Source of the DNA: Silene conica
Lineage: Eukaryota > Streptophyta > Magnoliopsida > Caryophyllales > Caryophyllaceae
Assembly (NCBI GenBank): GCA_029255685.2
Contig: CM055312.2
Span: 83,617,010-83,681,009 of the forward strand
Reading direction: 5' to 3'
Length of the DNA stretch: 64,000 nucleotides
Shown: positions 48,093 through 59,027 of the stretch, in pieces
Layout: every line of letters starts with the position of its first letter
How positions within the stretch are numbered: the stretch's first letter is position 1
Position numbers and translations under genes: made by a program
Notes under the pieces: model-generated
Seen by the model: only the letters and a program-made list of their open reading frames with translations
Told to the model about the DNA's origin: nothing
The model's database searches: none

Positions 48093-51000
48093 ATGGCTGG
48101 TCCTATGCAATTCTGGGGTAATGTTTATCTAATTAATGCGCTATATTATTTTATTCTCTCATTTTTCTCCTTTTTTTTCACTTTTAGTTTTGCTACATCT
48201 TCAATGCTTTCATGTTTGAATCCGTGTTAGCGAGATATTAGAGCATCTTCTTCTTCCGATAGTTATTTTCATACATGATCCATACTTTTCAAATATGGAA
48301 AACTAGAAAATTCATTTTCATGTTACATTCCAGCAAATACAAACCTAGAGAATAACTTTATATTTATTATTATTGTTGACAAAATTAGTATATTGTTTAT
48401 TTTCGCATATTCCCCCATCCAAATCATTTCTTTACCTTTGATTAATCGACTCTTACAAAGAATATACAAACAATATAAAAGGTAAATAAATGACTGGGGC
48501 GGGGAGTATCACTGTATCTTGGCTTCCTCATTTTACTTTGCTTTTCTCACTTTGTAATCTTAACTGTCTGCAATTTCATCTGTTTACTTCTTCTCTTTAT
48601 CCAACTTGTGCGCTTCTAACCCAAGAAAATGAACTCTTATGAATTTTTGTTAATTTCATGGGTTGTTTGTCTAATGATTGAATTCAGCAGCCTCAATTGA
48701 TGTTGTAAGACCTGTATTACCAAAACGACGACATGATTTTGTGTTCATTTGTCGATGGATTACCCACCCTTAATACAACCCTATTCTAATTCTAATACTA
48801 CTACCAAAGATTGCTAATTTTAAATTAAACCCAAATTATCGTATACTTTCTTGTGTTGATGAATGTTTGTGACTTTGTTATGTGTACGCAAGGGGGTACC
48901 AATCTGATTTGGGTTTCTTCTATCAATTTAAGTTTTCTATTTTCTGATAATTAAATTAACCATTTGCCTATTTTTGTCAATCATAATATTTTGAAGGGAA
49001 CCAAAGATACCACGTCCTATTCTTGTTATACATTTTATTCGATACACTGGACTCCACTTTAAGCTATTGTTGGTATTAAATGTATTTATGGATTCTCTAA
49101 TAGTGCTTGTTTATCGTCCTATTGCTCTTAGTTTATTGTATTTCAACTCTAGTGCTGCTTTCTATTACAAGTACTTGTTTACTCAACTGATATATTTATT
49201 TATGCTAAAACGTGTCGAAAGTTATTAAATTCAAATGTATTAAGACATTGTTAATTTTTGCTTTCAGGCCTTGAGGTTAAGGCGAAAGAGCCATGCAAAG
49301 TAAGCCTTGATGATGGATATGTAATCCACGTGTCTCAGGCTACTCTTGGTGACATTAAGAAGGATAACGAGCCTGTGATTGTCCATGTTAAAGCCGGTGA
49401 GAAGAAATTGGTCATGGGAATCTTAAGTCAGAAAACTCCCCAGATGTCATTTGACTTAGTTTTCGATACTGATTTTGAGATTTCACACAACTGGAAGAAT
49501 GGTAGCATTCATCTTATGGGATACCAAACCGAGCTTGGGGGATCATATCCTTTTGATCATATTTCTTAGGTCCTCTATTTGTTGTGTTATGTCAAATGAT
49601 AGCTTCCTTTAGTTATCTTTTTGAATCCTCAATTTTTGTTTCCTTGACTCACTTTTTGGCTGCTGCCTGCTGTTTTTCACTGACACGGAAATTGGTAAGT
49701 TATTAAATGTTGCTGACTTTATGTTTGAGTTACATCTTTTTGTAGTCGCTTAGGCTAACTTTCTCTTCCTACTACACGTTTTAAGCTTCTTCTGATGAGG
49801 ATGAAGAGCCTATCCCAATTCTGAGAGAGAATGGTAATTACTGTGCCTTATAATCCTTTTGTGCTGTATTTATAAATGCATTTTCTAAAAAGCCCTTCTT
49901 CTCTTAGGGGGATCTGTTGGACTGGCAGCTGCTTTGGCTGCTTCTAAGGATGACAGTGACGATGATGATAGTAGCGAAGATGGTGAGGATGAGGACTCCA
50001 AAGACGGTGATGATGACCAGGTATTTGATTGTTGAATTCCATTTTTTACTACTTATCCTTCAATAGCATAACAATTTACTTGGACCCTTTTTCAAGCAAA
50101 AACATTGGCAGATTTTCTGATAAATATCATATGAAAGGTTGAGGGTTTTATGTGAACCGAACATGTTTATCAATGGTTGTATATTTGTTAGTTGTAGTGA
50201 ATAGTGATTATATAATACAGAACAATATACTTGGCCTTTTTTCAAGCAAAAACACTGGGAGATTTTCTGATAAATATCGAATGAAAGGTTGAGGGTTTTA
50301 TGTAATTGGAACATGTTTATCTATGCTTATCTATTTGTTAGTTCTAGTGAATAGTGATTATATAATTCAGAACTTCTTTTGGGGTGAGGGCTTTACTCAT
50401 TATATGAGTTCGCAGGATATTTCAATGGCTTCCTCAGAGGACTCTGAGGATGATGATGACTCAGACTCAGACTCTGAAGATGACACCACACCTGTCAAGG
50501 TTCTAAAGCATTTTAAATTTCTTTATTGTAATTCATGTCATTTTTCATCTATACTGAAGGTGGAATGTCTTTGCTGTAGATCGATGCTAGCAAGAAACGA
50601 CCTAATGCTGATGCAAAAACACCCCAGTCCAAGAAGGCCAAGATTGTTACACCTCAGAAAACAGGTGAAGCTTCTCTTCATGAGGAATTTCATAAGGCAG
50701 ATTTTACTCTGTAAAACCACACGCTATTTACCTGATTACCCTTTGGAGTAAAATGTGGTTTTATTGCAATGTGGAGTGAAATTTATATCCTTTTTATTTT
50801 ATTTTTCCTGCTGGGGATTGGTAAATCTTTTGTAATGTTATTTTATTTTTTGTGGCAGATGGTAAGAAAGGCAGTGTCGTTCATCCTGCTACTCCTCACC
50901 CAGTAAAAAAAGGTGGAAAGACTCCTGCTGGTGACAAAACACCCAAGTCTGGTGACAAATCCCCAAAGTCTGCTGGCAGTGAAGTTGCCTGCGGTTCGTG

Positions 51001-51258
51001 CAAAAAGTAAGTCCTTTATTAAAAGGATGGTCAATCAATTTCTTATGCAATGTGCTCTTCATTAAAAGGGTGATCAATCAATTTCATATATTGATTAGTT
51101 TCATCAACCATAATTACATTAAAGAAACTTGCTATTGTTTTGTAAAATGGGTGAAAAGGTGTTGGGACTCTCTTTGACGCTTTTCAATTCATTTCAGGAC
51201 CTTCAAGTCAGATGTCGCTTTGCAGTCTCACTCAAAGGCCAAACATGGTGCCAAGTAG
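48093..51258 (+). CDS. HD2-type (HDT) histone deacetylase, with an in-frame stop at a splice junction
   Basis: HD2 proteins are plant-specific nucleolar histone deacetylases. Exon 1 (48093-48117) and exon 2 (49268 to about 49569) give the conserved N-terminal domain: MAGPMQFWGLEVKAKEPC onward, with GYQTEL near its end. Later exons are 49908-50020, 50416-50499, 50580-50664, 50859-51006 and 51198-51258. They encode the acidic Asp/Ser/Glu region, Lys-rich segments and a C-terminal C2H2 zinc finger (CX2CX12HX4H) ending KAKHGAK. Exon 3 ends at 49833 and starts at 49786 or 49800. The exon 2 frame hits TAG at 49567-49569, immediately before a GT. Splicing 49570 to 49800 would keep frame only if that codon were sense. 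Either this copy is a pseudogene ending at 111 residues, or an unseen donor is used. Confidence 0.85.
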
Positions 51259-51480
51259 ATGATCGAGATTAAGTAATTTGCCAGTGGCCAGTGCTGTGTG
51301 TGGATGGATGTTAGGAAATGAGTAGAAGGTTTAATCTCAAAATTTTGAAATTAGATTCAAGTACTTGGAAGGTACTTAAAATTTGGGAGGTATTTTGCTA
51401 GTTGCTGTTATATTTTGCCTAAAATTAAAGTAGTTTACGGTGATCTTGTTGTTTCTTTGTTTCTTCTCTTCTTAGCTCTG
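51259..51480. other. 3' flank of the HD2-type gene
   Basis: Presumed 3' UTR; nothing else recognised. Confidence 0.4.
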
Positions 51481-51836
51481 TGTCACGGTCTAGTACTTTT
51501 GACGGATCGTGGTGCGCATCCTTGTCCGACTCTAGGGCAAGAATGCAAGTAACAAGGGTCTTACCCACTAGCCCACTAGCACGTATCTCGGGTGTTGGGG
51601 TGTGTGTCCGAAATCCTAGTCACGAAGGCAATAAAAGTAAGCAATACGATAATTGAAAGCAGGCAATATCAAAACTTAATGATGAGAAGCTTTTCTTAAC
51701 ACTTAGAAATGTAACTATAACTAAAAACACTACCTTTTTTTAACACTTTAAAACGTAACAGAAATGAAAATACGAAAATGAAGGTATCTAAGGGCTCGAA
51801 GTGAAAGGACCGAGTGCGTGATTTCTTGGTTATTAG
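51481..51836 (-). repeat. Diverged LTR remnant related to the 1694-7337 gypsy family
   Basis: On the plus strand it starts TGTCACGGTC. About 190 bp follow the complement of that element's LTR end: ACCGTGACA, the GTGCGC...CTTGTC block, CAAGAATG, and TGTGTGTCCGAAATCCTAG. It is therefore an LTR in minus orientation, interrupted by the adjoining hAT element. Confidence 0.65.
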
Positions 51837-52146
51837 TAGGGCTGTACAATGGGCCGGGCCGTGCTGAAAAAAATCAGCCCTGACACGGCCCTAAAACAAC
51901 ATAGGGTTGCGCTGGGCTGGGCCAGAAAAAGTCAGCTCTGTCCCTAACCTCTACAGGGCTGGCTCTGGCCCTGGCACGCCCCTAAAACAACACAGGGCTG
52001 ATAATAGGGCCGGGCTGACAAAATCCGGCCCTGACCCTAACCTCTACAGGGCTAGCCTGGCCCGGCCCTGGCCCTATGTGGGCTAGAAAAAGTTGGCCCG
52101 TGTTACCGGGCTGGGTTGGGTTGGCCCGCACTTTTGTCCAGCTCTA
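51837..52146. mobile_element. hAT-type MITE with GGCCGGGCC-rich ends
   Basis: Ends TAGGGCTGTACAA and the complement of TAGAGCTGGACAA, flanked by an exact 8-bp duplication GTTATTAG (51829-51836 and 52147-52154). GC-rich GGGCC/GGCCC words fill the 310 bp. Confidence 0.9.
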
Positions 52147-52235
52147 GTTATTAGGCTAAAATGTGCGGCTCCGTACACTTTTGCATGAATGTTTTATATT
52201 GCCTTTCATCAAGACATTATCCAAGAGGCCAAGAC

Positions 52236-52753
52236 TAGGGATGTTAATGAGCCGAGCCGAGCCGAGCTTGGCCTTGCTCGGCTTGTGCTCGATTACAAAA
52301 ATTCGAGCTCGAGCTCGAGCCAATCTTATTCGAGCTTGAAAAAAATGCTCGTTGAAAAGCTTGCGAGAACACGAGCTCGAGCCAAATCGAGCCTATATAA
52401 AATTGTTTATTTTTTTATTTTTTTCTTCCGATATTTTCAATAACATGTTTCGAAGATTTTATGTAAAAATATTTAGCAAATCAACAAGATATTTGATATA
52501 TATGCTACAAAGATACAATAATGACAATTTTTTTATAAAATATGAGCATATTTTTATAAAATATGATTAGATCATATGTAATCTCAAATGTTCGAGCCGT
52601 TCGCGAGCTTTTCGAGTCGAGCCAGCCTTTGCTCGGCTTGACTCGTTAAGCTCCCGAGCCGAGCCCGAGCTTGAGTCGAGCTCACATGAACCGAGCTTTG
52701 ACCGAGCCGATCTCGAGTTGCTCGCGAGCTGTCTCGTCTCATTAACAGCCCTA
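52236..52753. mobile_element. hAT-type MITE with GAGCCGAGC-rich ends
   Basis: Ends TAGGGATGTTAATGAG and the complement of TAGGGCTGTTAATGAG. The 8-bp flanks GCCAAGAC and TCCAGGAC match at six positions, an aged duplication. GAGCCGAG/CTCGAGC words pack both ends around an AT-rich core. Confidence 0.82.
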
Positions 52754-52761
52754 TCCAGGAC

Positions 52762-53009
52762 AATGTGAAGATCGTTAACCCTCTTATGTGGGTTGGAATT
52801 TACCCGTCAAGGAATTTCAGTCCCTTGAGACAGTTAATATTTATGTTGCTGCTCACCCGGATGTCTGTCGTTGGTTCCTCTGTTACCAAAGTTGATGCCT
52901 TGTACGAAGTACATCAGCCATCTTTTGGACATTATCAAAAGTCGCCAGTTTTGCAACTCCTTGTCCAAGGCCCTAAAATACAAGAAATAGGAACATACAT
53001 TGAAGGTAT
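52762..53009. other. Unidentified short open frame region
   Basis: A plus-strand frame (52765-53016, 83 residues) spans sequence of coding-like composition between repeats. An alternative frame reads VAAHPDVCRWFLCYQ. I do not recognise either; it may be part of a decayed transposon or host exon. Confidence 0.25.
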
Positions 53010-53430
53010 TACCTGACACTTTTCTTAGTTTTTGAGCATATGTATATTTTTCTGAGCATATGAATGTTTTTTTGAGCATATGAATATTTTTTTTGAGGTT
53101 GTTACCTTAAACTTTATTTGTTTTTGAATATATGAGTATTGTTGTTGAGCCTATTACGTCAAACTTTATTTGTCTTTGAGCATATGTGTATTTTTTCTGA
53201 GCTTATAAAAATTTATAAGTTGGATTTTAATTTTTTTTTTCGTTAAAAATAAAATATAACTAAGTTTATATGTAATGTTTTTGAGTTTTATTGTAAGTTT
53301 TTGAGCTTAATGTTTTAATAACTTGACTCAAAAAACTTTATACCAATACTCATAATTTTTAAAACAAAACTCAAAAACATTATTATAAATGCTCAAAAAG
53401 TAATAATTTGGTGGTAGTCATCGCATGTAT
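53010..53430. repeat. AT-rich dispersed repeat rich in TTTTTGAGC
   Basis: Many TTTTTGAGC/GCTCAAAAA words. The same family occurs inverted at about 19340-19620, sharing an end like GTAGGAGG...ACCAC and a block TAAGTTTATATGTAAT. A third, more diverged copy is at 54720-54930. Confidence 0.65.
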
Positions 53431-55082
53431 GGCCCTCCTACTGCTATAATACTCTTTTCTCCTGGTAGAAAAAAAGTTAATTACTTTTATACATACGAAT
53501 TTTACTTTTTTTTGGGGACATTTTCATTGACTTTTCCTCCAGTATCTTTTTACCCAAAACTTAAGCAAATTTAATTCACCAATTAATCAAGTAATTCTCC
53601 ATTGATTTATCATTTTTGAAAAAATTCTCGAAACGAATTGAGTTAATTCTTTTGTTATGATATTCGCGGACGATAAGAGCAATAGAGACAAGGGTGCAAA
53701 ATGCAAATGGCGTGGAGGTGAGGGATAGTCTAGAGATACCTAAATTTGGCTCATAAGCACACCGTCTAAACATTGTGAATTGTGAATTGTGATTCAAATA
53801 TTAAATCATTTGCCTAAAACTCAGTCTTGTGTTACGGCCCTTTGTTCACAATGCAATTATGCAAGTTTTGACCACTGATCATCAAGAAAACGAGTTGATA
53901 ACTCTTCGTTTTTATTTTTGACTGACCCTTTGCCGACTTTATAAGTTAACAATACCGAGTTTAACAAAGTTATACCGACTTTATAAGTTAACAAAGTTAA
54001 TTGTAATTAATTACTCGACTTGTGTTTACGATAAGTTAGAATGACAATAACATGTTAAGGTTAATTGTATTATTTGTGTGGGAGTGTATTTTGCGTAGTA
54101 TATTAGTATGCGCAAAGTTTTTTTAAAGAGTAAAGATTAATATCTGTCATTTCAAAGTTAAAAAACCATTCGCACCAAAAAAAAAAAAAGAAAAAAAAAA
54201 AAGTTAAAAAACCATTTGTGCGTCTAAGTAGTAACTTGGAAAGATGGTAGCTCGCACAAGAGTCAACTTCAAAATGATATATTTAGAGTTGTAGAGCTTC
54301 AATGAGGATGATTCAATTGAGAGGTGAAAACTTATTGTCTTAACTTTCCAGAGCATGGTCACAAGTTTCATTCTGATAACTAATGAAGAAATGACCGTCT
54401 TTTAAATTATGTGTGCGAAGCTGAGTTACACTGGGTGTTCTTGTCGATCTACTATTTGTTAAGATCCGCAAGTTTCAACTTATTTTGTCACTTTTATTTC
54501 TATTTGACCCTAAACCTTACATATATATACCCTTTGCCCATCAACATTAGATACTTTTGCTCATAACCTAATTTTGAGAGAAGAGCGAAGATGAGAAGAG
54601 AGAAGAGAGAAGAGAGAAGAGAGGGAGGCGTGGTTGTCTATTAATATTTTTGCACTTATTGGTCTATAAAACCAATTATATAAATTTGGTAGTATAACTT
54701 TGAAACTGTATAGCAAAAGATTTGAGCTTACATGAATATTTTACGAGCTTTATTGAAAAAAAATCTGAGGGCCTTTATAAAACAATTTTAACTCAAAATA
54801 TTATATTAAAACTCAAAAATAATAAATATAAACTTACTAATATTTTAATTTTAACACCTAAAAAATTAAAATATAAGTTAAAATTTTTAATAGCTTAAAA
54901 AAATTGCATACAAGCTCAATCATCATATATTTATCTAATGCAGAAGTCAAGCTGCTGATGTGGCATCACTAGAAAAAAGCTTTGTCCTACGTGTCGCGTT
55001 GTAAAGCATCCTAGAGCTATTGTCCAATTAGATTCATCCTAGAGCTATTGTCCAATAACATTCAAGATATGGTATAATAACT
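53431..55082. other. Intergenic, AT-rich
   Basis: No gene recognised. Contains A-runs (54178-54202), a GAAGAGAGAA purine repeat (about 54588-54626) and the third TTTTTGAGC-family copy. Confidence 0.45.
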
Positions 55083-55432
55083 ATTCCAAGATTTCACGGC
55101 CTAAATCTATGGAATCACAAGATTTCACTCCATAAATAGAAAACCGTGAACTTCACGGTTAAAAGAAAAAAGATACGCCATATATGACAAAAATTTTCTC
55201 TAACAAGATTTCATTCCATATATTCCATTTTACTTTGACTCAAATTAATTCCATTTCAATTAGCGTCCAATAACATTCAAGATATGGTATATGGTATACA
55301 AGATATGGTATATTCTAGAATACGCCATAAATTCCAAGATTTCACGGCCTAAATCTATGGAATCACAAGATTTCACTCCATAAATAGAAAACCGTGAACT
55401 TCACGGTTAAAAGAAAAAAGATACGCCATATA
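55083..55432. repeat. Direct repeat of about 101 bp
   Basis: Positions 55083-55183 and 55331-55432 are identical apart from one A indel by eye. Each copy holds a palindrome AACCGTGAACTTCACGGTT with 9-base arms. Confidence 0.9.
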
Positions 55433-56112
55433 CAACTTTTAGAAAGCAAATGAAATCAAATTGATAATAAAATAATAAGAATAATTATAATAATAAAATA
55501 TAAAATTCTGGTGTGTCAAATCAAATCATCATTATTTTTCCGTCAACACGGCACTTCCCTCTTATTTCCTTTTGCATATGGTCTTATGCATATAATAATG
55601 ATAATAATGATAATTAATAAAATAATAAACATTCTGTTAGTGTAAAAAATCTCTCATCGTTAACTACTATTAAGATAATTATATATATATGATAAAAAAT
55701 CTCTCTTCATTCACCATTAACTAATATTAAGAAATACCTTCTGCATATCATTGTTGCCTAAGGATATTAGTCTAATAAATTAGTGACTCTTTTAGTTCAA
55801 TAAACTATTGCATATTGATCAACACCTAGAACAAAAGTTGTCTAGCATTCAACTGTGTTATTGTTTTGTACCGCAAAACCTACTATTTCTAAAAAAAATA
55901 CATCTCCGCTTGCACCAAAAACACAATCATAGAAGGGCTGAAACTTTCCAAAGGAAAGTTCCCCAAGTACAAATCTAACATACAGTAGATCTCAACCCAC
56001 AAAAATCGCTTTTTAAGACACAGATATGTTTTCATTTTCTAAATTCAGCATAAAAGTCAACAAGATTCAACAATTAAAGCTCAATCATAGTAGGAACACT
56101 AAAACTACAAAT
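55433..56112. other. Intergenic, AT-rich
   Basis: No gene or named element recognised. It holds A/T microsatellite-like stretches such as AATAATAATAAT words near 55465-55500. Confidence 0.4.
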
Positions 56113-56437
56113 TGTAGACAACAAATCTCATTTAAGACTGTCTTAAGCTCAAGATGGCCTCCTTCCATGCCATATTAGCTGAATCACAGTAGGAAAGTAC
56201 AACTTTCAAAATAAATTGCAGACAACAGATCTCATTTAAGACCGTCTTAAGCTCAAGACGGCCTTCTTCCCTGCCATATCAGCTGAATCATAACTCCACA
56301 GTAGGAAAGACGACAACTTTCAAAACAAAATGTAGACAACAAATCTCATTTAAGACCGTCTCAAGCTCAAGATGACCTCCTTCCATGTCATATTATCCGA
56401 ATCATAGTAGGAAAGTACAAGTTTCAGAACAAATTGT
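56113..56437. repeat. Triplicated tandem repeat, unit about 105-115 bp
   Basis: Three units start near 56113, 56217 and 56331. They share GTAGACAACAAATCTCATTT, then AAGACCGTCTTAAGCTCAAG, CCATATTAGCTGAATCA and GTAGGAAAG. The middle unit has about 10 extra bases. Confidence 0.88.
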
Positions 56438-57065
56438 TTCAATTAAACCCGTTTTCCCCCAATTTCAGATCTAAAATAATACTTCATAAAATTAAAAAAT
56501 TCTGTGGGAAATCAAATAACTTAAAAAATACAACCATCACTAACATTTGATTATCAAAATTATCTAAGTTCAAGGTAATAGGTGAATGAAAACTCACCAA
56601 GTTCGAGTGATTAAATGAACATGCAAACTAATCCCAATATATGATTCCAGCAACACTGAATTGTTGGGTTTCTGCATGCACCGAAAAATTAATACAGTTA
56701 CCAATCTTGTATCAGAATTAAGTAAGAAATGAGATATGAATAAATACATATCTAATATCGTCAGCATCTCATTTATTTAGCCTTCTCTGGAACAGTTCAC
56801 AAGAAGATATGAATAATGATGATTTGATATCGTCGGTTATTTATCGGTGACGGGATTAGAGTTTCGAACATTTTGATGTTTGATGTTTTAGGGAATAATC
56901 AGTGAGTGTGAGAGAAGCTATTGACTTTATGTGAGGAAAACTAAAATCTTAGATTGGTAAAAACACAACCTTGATGAAGATGGGTTCTATTTGGGGGCAA
57001 CAATCCACCGACATTGAAATAATAAAGTTGTTTAATATTATTTTTTCATTTTTGTTTTTGTTTTT
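56438..57065. other. Intergenic
   Basis: No gene recognised. Confidence 0.4.
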
Positions 57066-57612
57066 TAACTTTTATTAATGTATGCGTCTTAATTTATGCG
57101 ACCGTATTTTAGTTATAACACGATTTTTAAAATAACGCTACGTAATTTTTAAACTAATAGTATTTATATTTTAGATTAATATTATTAACAATATTAATTT
57201 CATATTATTAAAATACTAAAATAATCAATTTCTTTATCTTTATATTATTTAATAACTTTTATCAATGTATGCGTCTTAATTTATGCGACCGTATTTTAGT
57301 TATAATCTTACACGATTTTTAAAATAACGCTACGTAATTTTTAAACTAATAGTATTTATATTTTAGATTAATATTATTAACAATATTAATTTCATATTAT
57401 TAAAATACTAAAATAATCAATTTCTTTATCTTTATATTATTTTCATATTTGAAATTCTAAAATATTTAATTTCTTTATCTTTTAATTATTAACAATATTA
57501 ATTTCATATTATTAAAGTTTTAAAATAATTGATTTCTTTATCTTTTAATTATTCACAATATTAATTTAAATTAATAAAAGCAGACCCGTAAAGTTCACGG
57601 GTTATAACCTAG
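57066..57612 (+). mobile_element. Helitron 3' end with an internal tandem duplication
   Basis: The right end has a hairpin ACCCGT...ACGGGT (57584-57602) followed after six bases by CTAG (57609-57612) and a host T. This is the 3' signature of rolling-circle Helitrons. Upstream is a tandem duplication of about 187 bp (57066-57252 and 57253-57442), then part of the same AT-rich motif. The 5' TC end was not identified, so the left coordinate is only the start of the duplication. Confidence 0.65.
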
Positions 57613-58308
57613 TTGAATTTATATTTGAAGTACTCTACTTATATATATCTAGATGTATACTCTTATTTATAATCCTTTCGTATCAATCTTTGTAAGTTCA
57701 CACCGACCTATAGTCTTAATTACCTCTGTAAGTTTCTCACGCTAGCCTACCATCCATTGACCGTCGTTTGACCGTGTTGCGCTGATTGTGACTCGGTTTG
57801 ACCGAGATTACCGTAACCCTCTGAGAGAATTTGGGGGATTTCAACTATAACTCTGGTAGATCGTTCACAGTAGTAATTGCAATACTCATCCCGTTCTTTT
57901 CTCAGGTATTCGATCGAGTACTCAAGTTTGGGGTCATTTATTAGGTTCTGCCTAAATGAACTCGGTCGGGTACAAGTTGTACTCGGTCGAGTAAATGAAG
58001 TACTCGGTTGAGTACAACGTACTCGGTCGAGTACCCGATCTGTTTACGATTTCGCGAGATATTAATTAGAGATTTCAAGATTATTCTTAATCACATCTTA
58101 TTTATGTCAAACATCTCAAACGTCAATTTTCTCTCATTAATCAAACCCTAATCACCCTAGTTGATATCACACAAGGAATTCGTTCGTGTCGATCGTCGTA
58201 GTTCGTGCATCACTTGTTAATTGCAAGTGAGTCTTTCTTAATTTCATTCATTTTGAACCTTAGGGTTAAGAGTAGCCTTTGCACAGTTTGTGATATGTAT
58301 GGTATGAT
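57613..58308. repeat. LTR-like region with TACTCGGTCGAGTA palindromes
   Basis: At about 57905-58040 five variants of the palindrome TACTCGGTCGAGTA recur every 20-25 bp after an initial longer gap. With 59020-60044 this may be one LTR in minus orientation, split by the hAT element at 58309. No gene seen. Confidence 0.45.
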
Positions 58309-59019
58309 TATGGATGTCGGCGGGGCGGGTTTTCGCGGGTCTTGCCCCGCACCCGTCCCACTTGGAGTGGGTATTGATTTGACGGGTTGTGGGGAGGGGA
58401 TGGGTTTCAAAAGTGTAATACGTCGCGGGTCGTGGGGCGGGTGCGGTGCGGGTATCACATGCGACCCGCCCCACCCCACCCCACCCCACACCCGGCTCGC
58501 CCGCCCCACCCCGCATGTCCCGCTCCACTTATACCCGCTTTTCTCATAAACTAAACAAACTTTTATTATACAAAATAAAAATAAAAATAAAATTTTACCA
58601 TAGATAAAAAGCCTAAACCGTTTTTCATAAGCCTAGACAAATTCGATCCATTTCTTAGTTCTTACCCACCCAAATACCCAACAATCTAAACCCCTAAAAA
58701 ACTCTAATCCTCTAACTATTTTGTGGTTTGAAAAATTTGTGTACTAGTTATTGAATGTTAGACCATTTAACGGAAACTTACTTTATAAGATGCACACGAG
58801 TACGAGACTAGTATGTTTTAGATTCAAAAATTATATTTTAAGGATTGTTTTGTGAGGAAATAGTTACTTTGGCGGGTCAACGGTTCCCGCCCCGCGGGGA
58901 TGGGTTTGAAAAGTCCAACCCGTCGCGGGTCGTGAGGCTGGTGTGGGTACGCATAATAGTTCGCGAGTGCGGTGCGGGTTACCCCTTCTCCGCACCCACC
59001 CCGCCCATTGACATCCCTA
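58309..59019. mobile_element. hAT-type MITE with GCGGGGCGGG-rich ends
   Basis: Left tip TATGGATGTC and right tip the complement of TAGGGATGTC, flanked by an exact 8-bp duplication GGTATGAT (58301-58308 and 59020-59027). Both ends are rich in CGGGG/CCCCG; the core is AT-rich. Long proline/glycine open frames here are composition artefacts. Confidence 0.9.
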
Positions 59020-59027
59020 GGTATGAT

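Noticed and set aside
58205..58549. Long Gly/Pro/His-rich open frames on both strands
   Set aside because: They lie in the CGGGG-rich hAT MITE end and reflect composition, not coding.
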